Positions 9,716-19,165 of a DNA stretch of 64,000 nt are shown piece after piece. The translations under genes were made by a program, and so were the position numbers. The notes beneath the pieces are model-generated. The model saw only the letters and a program-made list of their open reading frames with translations, was not told the DNA's origin and ran no database searches. Source of the DNA: Acinetobacter baylyi DSM 14961 = CIP 107474 (lineage in GTDB: Bacteria; Pseudomonadota; Gammaproteobacteria; Pseudomonadales; Moraxellaceae); the NCBI RefSeq assembly GCF_000368685.1, contig NZ_KB849628.1:636442-700441 (forward strand), read 5' to 3'. Position 1 is the first letter of the stretch, and every line of letters starts with the position of its first letter.

Positions 9716-10726
9716 TTATCGGCCATACTGTCTAGGACTCTGGCCAAACCATCGTTTAAAAGCATGATTGAAAGCTGCTGGTTCAGAATAACCGAGTAAC
9801 TCTGCAATCATTTCTATCGAATATTCTTTGTATTCCATTAATTCTAATGCCTTGTGTTTAATAAGTTGTTCACGAATTTTCTTATAACTGGTGTCAAACT
9901 GCTGTAGCTGATGTCTTAACGTGCGCTCAGGAATATTTAAGGCATATGCTGTTTCTGCCATTGTTGGCATTACACCCTGTTGCAATTCAAGATAATCACG
10001 TACCTGTTGCACAATAATAGGCATTTTGATGTCTTCTGCATTTAAGCGATCAACTTCCAATTGACATTTCGCTTCGTATACTCGATGCGTAATAATATCT
10101 GAAGATGGAATCTTAACATCAAGTAGATCTACATTTAGACTAAACGTTGCTACGTTATTACCAAAATGGAGATTCTGTCCATAGTATTGATAATATTGCT
10201 GTAAAACATCTTCCTGTTTTGGCATTTCAAATGGCAATTCCACCCTAATCTCAGGTGCAATTAAACCCATCATTTTATAGATGTCTTGAATAAATTTATA
10301 TGTTCCAGAAACTTCACATTGTGCTCGTAACAATCCAATTGAAGACTGTAGATCGACAGGTCGATAAACTAAATTTGTTTTTGATGGTGTGGTGTGTAAA
10401 TCTAACTCACCTGATAAATGCGTAAGTTTCTGATATTTGATCCCTTTATAAATTGCAGTCTGAATACTATCACTGGTCACCAGCAGCATGAGCAACGGAC
10501 CATAACCAGCAAGTGCATAATGTTGCCCAATAAATAGTCCTTTTTCTGGATCAACATCTTTCCCAATAATATACTGGATATCCCATTCAAGACTATCGTG
10601 AATAATTGAACTTGGATCTAGAGCATCAAGTCGTATACCAATAGATGCTAAGCGATCATCTACATCAATACCTGCATTACGCATACCTTGTATCAGATAC
10701 ATCAGTCCAAGTATTGATCGTTTCAT
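9716..10726 (-). CDS. AraC-family transcriptional regulator (arabinose-binding-like N-domain)
   Basis: 336 residues. Residues 1-215 form the variable sensor domain of the 'AraC type' used by OruR/ArgR-like and alkane-degradation regulators. The C-terminal 100 residues hold the two helix-turn-helix motifs: PTMAETAYALNIPERTLRHQL and YSIEMIAELLGYSEPAAFNHAF, ending in the conserved FKRWFGQSPRQYR-like signature. It is transcribed divergently from the flavin monooxygenase gene with 154 bp between starts, so the likely role is activation of that monooxygenase in response to its substrate. This is inference from position only. Confidence 0.9.
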   Translation of the reverse strand: MKRSILGLMYLIQGMRNAGIDVDDRLASIGIRLDALDPSSIIHDSLEWDIQYIIGKDVDPEKGLFIGQHYALAGYGPLLMLLVTSDSIQTAIYKGIKYQKLTHLSGELDLHTTPSKTNLVYRPVDLQSSIGLLRAQCEVSGTYKFIQDIYKMMGLIAPEIRVELPFEMPKQEDVLQQYYQYYGQNLHFGNNVATFSLNVDLLDVKIPSSDIITHRVYEAKCQLEVDRLNAEDIKMPIIVQQVRDYLELQQGVMPTMAETAYALNIPERTLRHQLQQFDTSYKKIREQLIKHKALELMEYKEYSIEMIAELLGYSEPAAFNHAFKRWFGQSPRQYGR

Positions 10727-10880
10727 TATTTCAACTATATTAACATTACCAATATGTTGTACTATAAATATAAAATAATTTTAATTGCCGATTCTATCAA
10801 TTTTCACGGCATTGCAATCATATTATTCTCGCTCTGAACGCTCTAGGATATTGATTAACTTTTCATCGAGAGTGAATATA

Positions 10881-12392
10881 ATGCAACAAGCCACAATAAA
10901 TGCGACTCAAACAACTAAAATTGCGATTATTGGTGCTGGTTTTGGTGGCTTAGCCATGGCAATCCGCCTATTACAACATCATATTCGGGATTTTGTAATT
11001 TTTGAAAAAGCCCAAGATATTGGGGGAACATGGCGAGAAAACCAATATCCTGGTGCAGCCTGTGACGTACAGTCGCATATGTATTCACTTTCTTTTGCGC
11101 CAAAAACCAACTGGTCAAAACGTTATGCCGAAGCAGGCGAAATTTTTTCTTATATTCAGGATATTTCTGAACAGTTTCAGCTACGTCAGTATTGCAAATT
11201 TGAACACGAAGTAACGCGAGCCGAATATGATGAACAAAATTTTATTTGGAATTTAGAATTTAAAAATCATCCAGCTGTGCAGGCACAATTTGTAATTTTC
11301 GCTTCTGGACCACTGCATGTTCCTCAGATTCCACATATTAAAGGCATCGAAAATTTTAAAGGAAAAGTTTTTCATTCATCTCAATGGGATCATGGCTACG
11401 ACCTAAGCAATAAAGTGGTCGCTTCAATTGGTACAGGAGGAAGTGCAATTCAGTACATTCCAGAAATTGCACAACAAGTTAAGCAATTGTATGTACTGCA
11501 ACGTACTGCTGCGTGGGTGATTCCTCGTGATGAACGTGCATATTCTGGATTAAGTAAGTTACTGTTTAAAAAATCTGACTTTTATCGCCAGATTCATCGT
11601 ATACGTTTGTATTGGAGTAATGAATCGCGAGTAGTTCCGATTGTCCAGCCACAAATTATGAAATACGGCCAAAAGCTTGCCGAAGCCTTTATCCGCTTTC
11701 AAGTGAAGGATAAAACACTTGCAAAGAAACTTACGCCAGATTTCGTGATGGGTTGTAAACGTATTTTGATCTCAAATAAATATTTTCCAACCTTTAATCG
11801 TAAAAATGTCGAATTAGTGACCGATGGAATTCAGGAAATTACAGAAAATGCCATTGTGACCAAAGACGGTAAGCAAAGACATATCGATTGCCTGATTTAT
11901 GGAACTGGATTTATTACAGATCCGCGTATCTATTTGAAGCATTTTGAATGTTTTGGCAAAAATCACCAAGAACTCAAAGAGGCTTGGAAAAATGGACCAG
12001 AAAGTTATTATGGTATAACAACAGCAGGCTTCCCAAATTTATTTCAACTTTTAGGTCCAAATACAGTGCTTGGACATAATTCAGTTATTTTTATGATTGA
12101 ATCCCAAGTTAATTATATTTTACAACTGATTAAGCTGGTCGATACGACCAAAACGCAAGCAGTAGAAGTTAAAGTACAGGTGCAGAACAACTTTAATGAA
12201 ACTATTCAAAAACAATTACAAGGCACTGTTTGGCAAGCAGGTGGATGTGTAAGTTGGTATCAAACCAGTGAAGGTAAGAACTTTTCTCTATGGCCAACTT
12301 ACACTTGGAAATACTGGCTAGAAACTCGCAAGATAAATGTCAGTGACTATCATTTTCTAGGTGATATTCAAGCAAAAAAGATTGCGGTCTAA
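10881..12392 (+). CDS. Flavin-dependent monooxygenase of the Baeyer-Villiger type
   Basis: Predicted FAD- and NADPH-dependent monooxygenase of 503 residues. The FAD Rossmann motif is GAGFGG (about 18-23). The Baeyer-Villiger fingerprint (FxGxxxHxxxW) is present as FKGKVFHSSQWD at 159-170, and the NADPH motif follows as GTGGSA (about 184-189). Such enzymes insert oxygen next to ketones, or oxidise N/S atoms or long-chain compounds; the substrate is not deducible. The longest frame starts at a TTG at 10785, but the ATG at 10881 precedes the FAD fold by the usual distance, so I use it. It is divergent from an AraC regulator and ends in a strong terminator. Confidence 0.88.
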   Translation: MQQATINATQTTKIAIIGAGFGGLAMAIRLLQHHIRDFVIFEKAQDIGGTWRENQYPGAACDVQSHMYSLSFAPKTNWSKRYAEAGEIFSYIQDISEQFQLRQYCKFEHEVTRAEYDEQNFIWNLEFKNHPAVQAQFVIFASGPLHVPQIPHIKGIENFKGKVFHSSQWDHGYDLSNKVVASIGTGGSAIQYIPEIAQQVKQLYVLQRTAAWVIPRDERAYSGLSKLLFKKSDFYRQIHRIRLYWSNESRVVPIVQPQIMKYGQKLAEAFIRFQVKDKTLAKKLTPDFVMGCKRILISNKYFPTFNRKNVELVTDGIQEITENAIVTKDGKQRHIDCLIYGTGFITDPRIYLKHFECFGKNHQELKEAWKNGPESYYGITTAGFPNLFQLLGPNTVLGHNSVIFMIESQVNYILQLIKLVDTTKTQAVEVKVQVQNNFNETIQKQLQGTVWQAGGCVSWYQTSEGKNFSLWPTYTWKYWLETRKINVSDYHFLGDIQAKKIAV

Positions 12393-12406
12393 ATCTATCA
12401 GGTCAT

Positions 12407-12438
12407 AATAAGTAAGTTGCTGACAACTTACTTATTTT
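12407..12438 (+). terminator. Long hairpin terminator after the monooxygenase, abutting lysO
   Basis: A 13-bp perfect stem (AATAAGTAAGTTG and its complement) with a four-base loop, then TTAT. It begins 15 bp after the monooxygenase stop. Its 3' arm ends two or three bases before the annotated lysO start codon, so lysO would have no room for a ribosome-binding site outside the stem. Confidence 0.8.
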
Positions 12439-13347
12439 ATGCAGTCTCTTGTTTTAATATCCCAAATAATTATGGCGATTTGCTTAGGCTATTTTATCGG
12501 CCCCAAATTAAATTCTTCACTCAAAAATCTAGCTTTTCGCATCCTACCCTACTTTTCATATCTTCTTTTGGCAGGGGTAGCTTATGAGTTTACACTTGCA
12601 ATTCATCAAATTTCACAACCTGAACTGATCCTACCAACCGCACTGATTATCTCTTTAAGCACATCAATTGCATCTTTTATAACCTGCCTGATTACCTATC
12701 AAGTATTTGACAAAAATTCGATCCAAGGCAAAGTATCTTTAAAGCTATTTTTAAATGCGATTAAAAATATTAGTCACGCCTTTTTTGCTTTAATGGTGGG
12801 TGCGACCATCGGAATTTTCAGTTTATGGCAAAATTTGGATTTTGTATTTAATAGCTGGTATCTGCTTTTAGTCTTTATTTTTCTGATTGGTATCGAGCTT
12901 GCATTTACTCGTTTTGATCGCTCATGGTTAAGCTGGAAAATTCTGATTGTTCCCTGTGCTGCAATCATTGGTTCAAGTTTGGCTGCAGTATTTTGTGCCT
13001 ATCTTATACAAGGTTTATCGCTTCGCGAGATTGTGGCATTGTCACAAGGCTACGGCTGGTATTCGATGTCAGGCATCTTATTTACCCAACTCCATTCGAC
13101 AGAGTTAGGTGGGATTGCATTATTAACTGATCTATTTAGAGAAATTTTTGCCATTCTTTTAATGTATTGTTTTGGCTGGAGGTTTCCAAGATCTGCAATT
13201 TCGAGTGCAGGTGCAACTTCAATGGACGCCACACTTGCAATGGTGAAACAATCATGTGGTACGCATTATGTACCACATGCTATGGTCAGCGGCGTGATCT
13301 TAAGCTTACTGGCTCCAATCATGATCAGCCTAATTTTAATAGCTTAA
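12439..13347 (+). CDS. lysO: LysO-family lysine exporter (DUF340)
   Basis: A 302-residue polytopic inner-membrane protein of the LysO (E. coli YbjE) family, which exports L-lysine and toxic analogues such as thialysine. About eight hydrophobic helices are seen. The conserved C-terminal half carries [11 protein letters not shown] (about 200-210) and the [12 protein letters not shown] segment (about 232-243) containing the acidic pair used for transport. The start is uncertain: ATG at 12439 directly follows the terminator hairpin of the upstream gene with no Shine-Dalgarno. The next ATG (12472) would cut into the first helix. The stop overlaps the convergent pyrF stop by four bases. Confidence 0.88.
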   Translation: MQSLVLISQIIMAICLGYFIGPKLNSSLKNLAFRILPYFSYLLLAGVAYEFTLAIHQISQPELILPTALIISLSTSIASFITCLITYQVFDKNSIQGKVSLKLFLNAIKNISHAFFALMVGATIGIFSLWQNLDFVFNSWYLLLVFIFLIGIELAFTRFDRSWLSWKILIVPCAAIIGSSLAAVFCAYLIQGLSLREIVALSQGYGWYSMSGILFTQLHSTELGGIALLTDLFREIFAILLMYCFGWRFPRSAISSAGATSMDATLAMVKQSCGTHYVPHAMVSGVILSLLAPIMISLILIA

Positions 13348-14027
13348 GCCAGACTCGATAAAATCTGTTTCAACATTTCATTTGGTCGTTCGGATTTTGT
13401 AATTGGACGACCAATGACTAGATGAGTCGAACCATCCAACATTGCCTGCTTTGGCGTCACAATGCGTTTTTGGTCATCTGCATTTGCACCCTCAGGTCGA
13501 ATACCTGGAGTGACCAAAGCAAATTCTGTTCCTAGTAAATCACGTAACATTTTTGCTTCTTGAGCAGAACATACCACACCATCCAGACCGCTTTCTTGCG
13601 TTAGCTGTGCCAGACGTTTAACTTGCTCAAAAGGTTCAACATCTAAACCAATGTCACGTAAATCTTCACGCCCCATAGAGGTTAATACCGTTACCGCAAT
13701 AAGTTGAGTACGGTAATTTCCAGCTTTAAGTCGTTCAACACAGGTTTCCATCATTTTACGACCGCCAGACGCATGAACATTGACCATCCATACACCTAAG
13801 TCTGCCGCAGCACATACAGCCTGTGCTGTGGTGTTTGGAATGTCATGAAATTTAAGGTCTAAAAACAACTCAAAACCACGATCTTGTAAGATTCTTACTG
13901 TTTGTGGACCATCATGAGTAAAAAGCTCTTTGCCCACTTTTACACGACAAAGTGATGGATCGAGCTGATCAGCAATGCTCAAAGCGTCATATTGGCTCTT
14001 TGCGTCTAAGGCAACAATAATACTCAC
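13344..14027 (-). CDS. pyrF: Orotidine 5'-phosphate decarboxylase
   Basis: Converts OMP to UMP, the last step of de novo pyrimidine synthesis. 227 residues from a GTG start at 14025-14027, chosen because a GGAAA ribosome-binding site lies about 7-9 bp upstream and because the family begins directly with the first beta strand ([11 protein letters not shown]). The ATG at 14075 would add 16 unusual residues. The catalytic [10 protein letters not shown] motif with its Lys-Asp network is at about 57-66, and the phosphate-gripping [10 protein letters not shown] loop is near 180. It converges on lysO with a four-base overlap. LapB/LapA, which often precede pyrF in gammaproteobacteria, are absent upstream. 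Confidence 0.96.
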   Translation of the reverse strand: MSIIVALDAKSQYDALSIADQLDPSLCRVKVGKELFTHDGPQTVRILQDRGFELFLDLKFHDIPNTTAQAVCAAADLGVWMVNVHASGGRKMMETCVERLKAGNYRTQLIAVTVLTSMGREDLRDIGLDVEPFEQVKRLAQLTQESGLDGVVCSAQEAKMLRDLLGTEFALVTPGIRPEGANADDQKRIVTPKQAMLDGSTHLVIGRPITKSERPNEMLKQILSSLA

Positions 14028-14139
14028 GAATCTATTTCCACAGCTTAAAATTCGGCTAATTATAGATGGATTCACGTATTCGACAAAGCAGGAATATCGC
14101 TTTTATGAAAAAAAGCCCAAATTATGAAATGAATTTATC

Positions 14140-14688
14140 TTATCTTTGCTCAGAGATCAAAATCGCACGTGTATCCTCATCGAGCGCTTCAAAGATATGC
14201 TCTTGGTCAGCAGGATAACAGATATAATCACCTTCATTTAGAACAACAGGTTCAGCAGTTAATCCAACTTTTGCACAACCTTTCATAATAATAATATGTT
14301 CAATACTTCCAATAGGATGTGGATGGCTCAAACGTGGCTCACCTGGTTGAGTATTCAATATATATACATCTCGTCTTGCTCCTGTTGGACAATTTGCCAA
14401 TAAAATTGCCTGATAATGTGCAATTTCCGATGCAACTGAAGGTCCTTCACCAAAACGAATGACTTGTGTCTGTGGAATATTACTTTCCATCAATTTCGCA
14501 AAGGGGATTTCTAGAGCCACACACAAAGACCATAAGGTTTCCAGACTCGGATTACCCTGTGCTGCTTCAAGTTGTGATAAGGTTGATTTTGCAATCCCTG
14601 CCCTACGCGCAAGCTCTGCAAGAGACAAACCCGCTTTTTGTCTTTCTCTGTGTAAACCCTTTGCGACTATTTCAATTGGTAGCGACAT
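14140..14688 (-). CDS. XRE-family regulator with C-terminal cupin domain
   Basis: 182 residues from the ATG at 14686-14688; the longer frame from 14778 runs through the promoter region and is rejected. Residues 10-60 are a Cro/CI-type helix-turn-helix (LSLAELARRAGIAKSTLSQLE). Residues about 100-180 are a small cupin with the HPHPIGSIEHI pattern. Regulators of this layout often sense small metabolites and control an adjacent transporter. The divergent azlCD genes begin 88 bp away. Two near-identical motifs lie between them, so control of azlCD and autoregulation is a reasonable inference. Confidence 0.88.
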   Translation of the reverse strand: MSLPIEIVAKGLHRERQKAGLSLAELARRAGIAKSTLSQLEAAQGNPSLETLWSLCVALEIPFAKLMESNIPQTQVIRFGEGPSVASEIAHYQAILLANCPTGARRDVYILNTQPGEPRLSHPHPIGSIEHIIIMKGCAKVGLTAEPVVLNEGDYICYPADQEHIFEALDEDTRAILISEQR

Positions 14689-14701
14689 AAAACACCATAA
14701 T

Positions 14702-14760
14702 GAACGATCGTTCGTTTTGACTAAAAACATGATATAGCTTATTATAACGTACGTTCGTTT
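14702..14760. promoter_or_regulatory. Paired operator candidates between XRE-cupin gene and azlC
   Basis: The motif AACGNNCGTTCGTTT occurs twice in the same orientation: at 14703-14717 (AACGATCGTTCGTTT) and 14746-14760 (AACGTACGTTCGTTT), 43 bp or about four helical turns apart. Each contains an 8-bp palindrome (ACGATCGT or ACGTACGT). They occupy the whole gap between the two divergent genes. Confidence 0.65.
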
Positions 14761-14776
14761 GATATATAAAACTTTC

Positions 14777-15427
14777 ATGCCAACTCAAGATCAATTTCAC
14801 CTTATTAAAGCGATCGCTCTGATTTCTATCGCTATTGGAATCGTGGGAATTTCATTAGGTTCTATTGCCGCTAGTTTTGATCTTCCTATGTGGATTCCTC
14901 TAGTTCTTTCTGTGACAGTTTTGGCAGGTGCAGCAGAATTTACATTTATTGGCATGATTGCAACAGGAGCAAACCCAATATTTGCTGCTTTTACAGGTTT
15001 ATTAATTAATTTACGTCACCTACCTTTTGGTTTATCCGTTGCTGAATTTATCCAGAATAATATTTTTAAATATATGGCTTGTCATGTGATGAATGATGAA
15101 AGCGTAATGTTCGGTTTGAGCCAAAGCACCCAAGCATTAAAACTTAAAGCATATTGGCTATGTGGCGTCAGTGTTGCCATTTGCTGGCCTATTGGAGTAA
15201 TACTAGGGTTCATTGTAGGTAAAAATATTCCGGATATTTATTCTTTTGGAATCGATGCAGCATTTCCAGCAATCCTTTTCGCACTAATTATCCCAATGCT
15301 TAAAAATCGTCTTACTCGAAATCGAACATTTTTAGGTGCGGTATTTGCCTTAGTCTCATTTCCGTTTCTACCCACAGGTCTACCTGTTTTAGTATCGCTC
15401 TTAAGTCTAATGCTAGGGAAAAAATAA
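14777..15427 (+). CDS. azlC: AzlC-family amino-acid exporter subunit
   Basis: Large subunit (216 residues) of a two-component branched-chain amino acid exporter of the AzlCD/BrnFE type in the inner membrane. Visible signatures are GAAEFTFIGM (about 54-63) and the LINLRHLPFGLSVAEF motif (about 82-97), typical of AzlC proteins, in a frame of several hydrophobic helices. The longest frame starts with TTG at 14759; I use the ATG at 14777. AzlD follows after a single base, showing an operon. The divergent XRE-cupin regulator and duplicated motifs suggest metabolite-responsive control. The substrate is not proven; azaleucine, Leu, Ile, Val and Met are known for relatives. Confidence 0.9.
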   Translation: MPTQDQFHLIKAIALISIAIGIVGISLGSIAASFDLPMWIPLVLSVTVLAGAAEFTFIGMIATGANPIFAAFTGLLINLRHLPFGLSVAEFIQNNIFKYMACHVMNDESVMFGLSQSTQALKLKAYWLCGVSVAICWPIGVILGFIVGKNIPDIYSFGIDAAFPAILFALIIPMLKNRLTRNRTFLGAVFALVSFPFLPTGLPVLVSLLSLMLGKK

Positions 15428-15428
15428 A

Positions 15429-15755
15429 ATGAATCCTCATGAAACTTACATCTTGCTAGGTATTATGATCTTGGCTTTAGGTACGTACGGCATCCGCTAT
15501 TCAGGTTTTTATTTAGCAAATCAAATTGTATTTAAAGAATACCAACGACAAATCTTATCCGATTCCGCTTGCGTGTTACTTTTCACCCTTGCCGTTTTAA
15601 GTACACTTTTTACAGAGAGTCAGTTCAGTGGAATCAGTAAAATTATAGGTGTGTCCGTCTCTTTATTATTTGCATGGAAAAAGTATTCTCTGACTGTCGT
15701 CATTCTGATTGCAATTTCAATTACTGCTGCACTAAGAGCCATAGGACTGCCTTAA
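15429..15755 (+). CDS. azlD: AzlD-family small exporter subunit
   Basis: Small partner (108 residues) of AzlC with four predicted membrane helices and the AzlD hallmark near the start (MILALGTYGIRYSGF). It starts one base after the azlC stop, so the two are translationally coupled. A hairpin terminator follows within 15 bp and is shared with the convergent lapA gene. Confidence 0.88.
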   Translation: MNPHETYILLGIMILALGTYGIRYSGFYLANQIVFKEYQRQILSDSACVLLFTLAVLSTLFTESQFSGISKIIGVSVSLLFAWKKYSLTVVILIAISITAALRAIGLP

Positions 15756-15761
15756 AACAAA

Positions 15762-15796
15762 ATAGCCCTTTACGATAAAGGGCCATTTGATTTTTA
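15762..15796. terminator. Bidirectional terminator between azlD and lapA-type gene
   Basis: Stem GCCCTTTA / TAAAGGGC with a three-base loop, flanked by A-rich sequence on the left and T-rich sequence on the right. It serves azlD on the plus strand and can serve the convergent lapA-type gene on the minus strand. Confidence 0.85.
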
Positions 15797-15828
15797 TTAT
15801 CTTATATGTTGTATATAAAACATATAAA

Positions 15829-16194
15829 TTACAATGGATTTCGATTCTGTGTCTCAGGTTGAATATCCAGCACTGTCTTTTCATGTCTAACATTAGCAGC
15901 GGCGTCTGCTGCAGCTTGTTGAGCAAGTTGAATTTGTTCTTTGCGTAAATGATCAATATCTTTACGTAATCGTTTGATTTCCCAGCTTGTTTGGAAAACA
16001 CGAAATATCTGAACACCCAGCAACAGACCTAACACAATCCCCAATGCTAAGGTTAAAAGCAATAATAAACCTAAGCGCATTGCAGGCACTTGAGTAAACA
16101 ACAAATCAACTGGTAATTCTGTCGGATTTTGAAGTACCAAAGCTAAAGAGTATCCAAACAAAATAACGAGTAATGCGACTAATAAATAACGCAT
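15829..16194 (-). CDS. lapA: LapA-domain inner-membrane protein
   Basis: 121 residues with two N-terminal membrane helices (about 1-20 and 38-65, the second rich in Leu/Gly) followed by a predicted coiled coil with heptad-like Lys/Glu/Gln residues (about 70-105). This matches the DUF1049/LapA family, which in E. coli works with LapB to control LpxC turnover and lipopolysaccharide assembly. It lies 28 bp downstream of ihfB on the same strand, the usual gammaproteobacterial order rpsA-ihfB-lapA. LapB is not next to it here. Confidence 0.85.
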   Translation of the reverse strand: MRYLLVALLVILFGYSLALVLQNPTELPVDLLFTQVPAMRLGLLLLLTLALGIVLGLLLGVQIFRVFQTSWEIKRLRKDIDHLRKEQIQLAQQAAADAAANVRHEKTVLDIQPETQNRNPL

Positions 16195-16222
16195 AGTGAC
16201 CTCATTTTATTAATTTTATAAT

Positions 16223-16528
16223 TTAATCGTTAATCGCTTCATTAACCGCATCACGTAATGCTTTACCAGGCTTGAAATGAGGTACTGCTTTTGCAGCAAC
16301 TTCAACTGACTTACCTGTTTTAGGATTACGACCCACACGTGGATCTCTGTGATGTAGTGCAAAACTACCAAAACCACGAATTTCGATACGATTGTCATTT
16401 GATAAAGCATCAATCATTTGATCAATCATGATCTTGACTGCTTCTTCAACCAAAGGCTCAGCCAAATGCGGGTTTTTTAAAGCAATACGTTCTATTAAGT
16501 CAGACTTATTAAGTGCTTCAGTAGTCAT
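16223..16528 (-). CDS. ihfB: Integration host factor beta subunit
   Basis: A 101-residue histone-like DNA-bending protein. With IhfA it forms IHF, which bends DNA at specific sites in recombination, transcription and type I-F CRISPR adaptation. The HU/IHF beta-arm signature is readable: [22 protein letters not shown] (about 48-68; here given as the family motif region) followed by the [12 protein letters not shown]-terminal helix. It follows rpsA at the classic locus, with a terminator hairpin between them, so it may have its own promoter in the rpsA-ihfB gap. Confidence 0.95.
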   Translation of the reverse strand: MTTEALNKSDLIERIALKNPHLAEPLVEEAVKIMIDQMIDALSNDNRIEIRGFGSFALHHRDPRVGRNPKTGKSVEVAAKAVPHFKPGKALRDAVNEAIND

Positions 16529-16590
16529 CGATGACCTCTTTAATTATTGCTACTTCGAATTAAGTTTTATAATAACCTGTTTAAATACAA

Positions 16591-16627
16591 AACGGTAGCG
16601 CAGTACACTAATACTACGCTACCGTTT
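16591..16627 (-). terminator. Hairpin between rpsA and ihfB
   Basis: A ten-base stem AACGGTAGCG with its exact complement, extended inward by AGTA/TACT, 60 bp beyond the rpsA stop. The minus-strand flank is only moderately T-rich. It probably attenuates or ends the rpsA transcript ahead of ihfB. Confidence 0.75.
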
Positions 16628-16685
16628 ACAGTATTTGTATAAAAAGTACCAATTAGTTACACTAAAAATACTTTTTTAACAGCAC

Positions 16686-18359
16686 TTATTTCATTTGAGC
16701 TTTAATCAAGTCACCAATCGTCTTAGGACCATTGTCTTGAGATACAGATGTTGTACGAAGATTAGCAACTGCTTCTTTTTCTTCAGCTTCGTCTTTCGCT
16801 TTGATAGACAAGTTGATAGAACGAGATTTACGATCAACGTTGATGATTTTCGCTTCAACTTCTTGACCAACTTCTAGGAACTTAGTTGCATCTTCAACGC
16901 GATCACGGTTGATTTCAGATGCTTTAAGTGTCGCTTCGATTTCGTCACCCAACTTAACAGTAGCGCCTTTCGCATCTACAGCAGTTACAGTACCTTTAAC
17001 CAACGCACCACGTTCGTTCGCAGCCAAGAAATCATTGAACGGATCGCTGTTCAATTGTTTGATACCAAGGCTGATACGGTTGCCTTCAGCGTCTACAGAC
17101 AAGATAACCGCTTCAACAGTGTCACCTTTCTTGTAACGACGGATCGCTTCTTCACCTTGTTCGTTCCAAGAAATATCAGACAAGTGCACTAGACCGTCGA
17201 TACCACCTGGTAAACCGATGAAGATACCGAAATCAGTGATTGACTTGATCGTACCAGAAACTTTTTCGCCTTTCTCGTGTGCTTTAGCAAACTCTTCCCA
17301 TGGGTTAGCACGAGTTTGTTTGATACCAAGAGAAATACGACGACGTTCTTCATCAACTTCAAGAACCATAACATCAACTTCATCACCAATCTGAACAACT
17401 TTAGATGGGTGGATGTTTTTGTTTGTGTGATCCATTTCTGAAACGTGTACTAGACCTTCAACGCCTTCAGCGATTTCAGCGAAGCAACCGTAGTCAGTCA
17501 AGTTCGTTACACGTGCTTTAACGATAGAACCTTTAGGGTAACGGCTCATGATCGCTAACCATGGATCTTCACCAAGCTGTTTAAGGCCTAATGATACACG
17601 GTTACGCTCGCGGTCAAATTTAAGTACTTTAACAGTAACTTCTTGACCCACTTCAACCACTTCAGAAGGATGCTTGATACGTTTCCAAGCCATATCTGTG
17701 ATATGAAGAAGACCATCAATACCACCAAGATCAACGAATGCGCCGTAATCAGTAAGGTTTTTGATTGTACCAGTAACAGTTTGACCTTCTTCAAGCTGAG
17801 CAAGAAGCGCTTCACGGTCAGCTGAAGATTCAGCTTCCATAACAGCACGACGAGATACAACAACGTTGTTACGTTTAGCATCAAGCTTGATCACTTTGAA
17901 CTCTAACTCTTTACCTTCAAGGTGAGTTGTGTCACGAATAGGACGAGTGTCTACCAATGAACCTGGCAAGAACGCACGAACTGGACCGATGTCAACAGTG
18001 AAACCGCCTTTAACCTTACCAGAGATAACACCAGTAACGATTTCGCCATCTTCAAAGATTTTTTCAAGTTTAGTCCAAGTTTCAGCACGTTTTGCTTTTT
18101 CACGTGACAAAACTGTTTGACCCATACCGTTGTCAAGTGCTTCAACAACAACGTCAACAGTATCACCAACTTGAACTTCAAGTTCACGTTGTTCATTTAA
18201 AAATTCAGCACGGTCAACAACGCCTTCAGATTTAAGGCCAGTGTCAACAGTTACCCAGTCACTATCGATGTTAACAACAACACCTTGGATGACTGCACCC
18301 TTTTCAACGTTGAGGTTTAATTCACTTTCTTCAAAGAGGGCTGCAAAAGATTCGGTCAT
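16686..18359 (-). CDS. rpsA: 30S ribosomal protein S1
   Basis: 557 residues, the normal length of gammaproteobacterial S1, which binds mRNA leader sequences and brings them to the 30S subunit. Six S1/OB-fold repeats can be followed. The last four share the pattern G-x-V-x-x-[IL]-T-[DN]-[FY]-G-x-F, for example near [19 protein letters not shown] (about 200-218), [10 protein letters not shown] and [10 protein letters not shown]. The protein is Val/Glu/Lys-rich with codon use typical of a highly expressed gene. It lies between cmk upstream and ihfB downstream, the conserved order. Confidence 0.98.
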   Translation of the reverse strand: MTESFAALFEESELNLNVEKGAVIQGVVVNIDSDWVTVDTGLKSEGVVDRAEFLNEQRELEVQVGDTVDVVVEALDNGMGQTVLSREKAKRAETWTKLEKIFEDGEIVTGVISGKVKGGFTVDIGPVRAFLPGSLVDTRPIRDTTHLEGKELEFKVIKLDAKRNNVVVSRRAVMEAESSADREALLAQLEEGQTVTGTIKNLTDYGAFVDLGGIDGLLHITDMAWKRIKHPSEVVEVGQEVTVKVLKFDRERNRVSLGLKQLGEDPWLAIMSRYPKGSIVKARVTNLTDYGCFAEIAEGVEGLVHVSEMDHTNKNIHPSKVVQIGDEVDVMVLEVDEERRRISLGIKQTRANPWEEFAKAHEKGEKVSGTIKSITDFGIFIGLPGGIDGLVHLSDISWNEQGEEAIRRYKKGDTVEAVILSVDAEGNRISLGIKQLNSDPFNDFLAANERGALVKGTVTAVDAKGATVKLGDEIEATLKASEINRDRVEDATKFLEVGQEVEAKIINVDRKSRSINLSIKAKDEAEEKEAVANLRTTSVSQDNGPKTIGDLIKAQMK

Positions 18360-18471
18360 GATATACCTGATAAAGTCAGCGGTCTTGGATCAGACAAGGC
18401 CGGTTTAGTTAAGTCTCTACATAGTCCATATAAACTGATCAAGCTATGCTTTAACTGATTACATAAATAGG

Positions 18472-19155
18472 TTAAGCTTTAATACACTGATCGACATAAT
18501 TAACCATCAGTTGAAAGACTTCATCGATAGAAAGATTTGAACTATCAATCTGGTAAGCATCAACTGCTGGACGTAACGGAGCGACAGTTCGCTCCATATC
18601 ACGTTTATCACGCGACTGTATATTAGCTAAAATGTCGCTTATTTTAACATCTAGCCCCATACCCTGCAACTGTTTTACACGGCGCTCGGCACGTGATTCG
18701 GCTGAAGCAGTCAGGTAGATTTTGGCTTGTGCTTCTGGAAAAATAGCGGTTGCCATATCCCGACCATCAGCGACCAGACCAGGCAATTGAATAAAGGCTC
18801 TTTGTCTTTCAAACAATGCTGTACGTAGCTCTGGGACTGCAGCAACTTTAGAAGCAAACTCACCTACCCGTTCTGTTCGTATAGTCTGCGTGACATCTTC
18901 ACCGTCCAACAAAATGATAGTGCTATCATTTTTTGTTTCAAATTTAATATTAATCTGTATTGCTGCTTCAACACATTCACTTAGACATGTATCCAGATCA
19001 TCTAATAAATTTTTATGATGTAATGATAAGCCAAGTAACCGATACAAGGCACCTGAATCAAGCAGATGAAATCCGTAGTGATTTGCAAGCTTTGCTGCAA
19101 GTGTGCCTTTACCAGACCCACTTGGCCCATCGATTGTAATAATTTGAACAGTCAT
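18472..19155 (-). CDS. cmk: Cytidylate kinase
   Basis: Phosphorylates CMP and dCMP to the diphosphates in pyrimidine salvage. 227 residues with the P-loop GPSGSGKGT (about 10-18), the substrate-binding DSGALYR segment (about 32-38) and the conserved VADGRDMAT (about 131-139). It precedes rpsA on the same strand by 112 bp, the usual arrangement, and is preceded at 10 bp by the SRPBCC gene. Confidence 0.96.
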   Translation of the reverse strand: MTVQIITIDGPSGSGKGTLAAKLANHYGFHLLDSGALYRLLGLSLHHKNLLDDLDTCLSECVEAAIQINIKFETKNDSTIILLDGEDVTQTIRTERVGEFASKVAAVPELRTALFERQRAFIQLPGLVADGRDMATAIFPEAQAKIYLTASAESRAERRVKQLQGMGLDVKISDILANIQSRDKRDMERTVAPLRPAVDAYQIDSSNLSIDEVFQLMVNYVDQCIKA

Positions 19156-19165
19156 TAACTTCCCA

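Noticed and set aside
12393..12438. Lysine riboswitch before lysO
   Set aside because: The gap is only 46 bp and is filled by a terminator hairpin; there is no room for a lysine aptamer.
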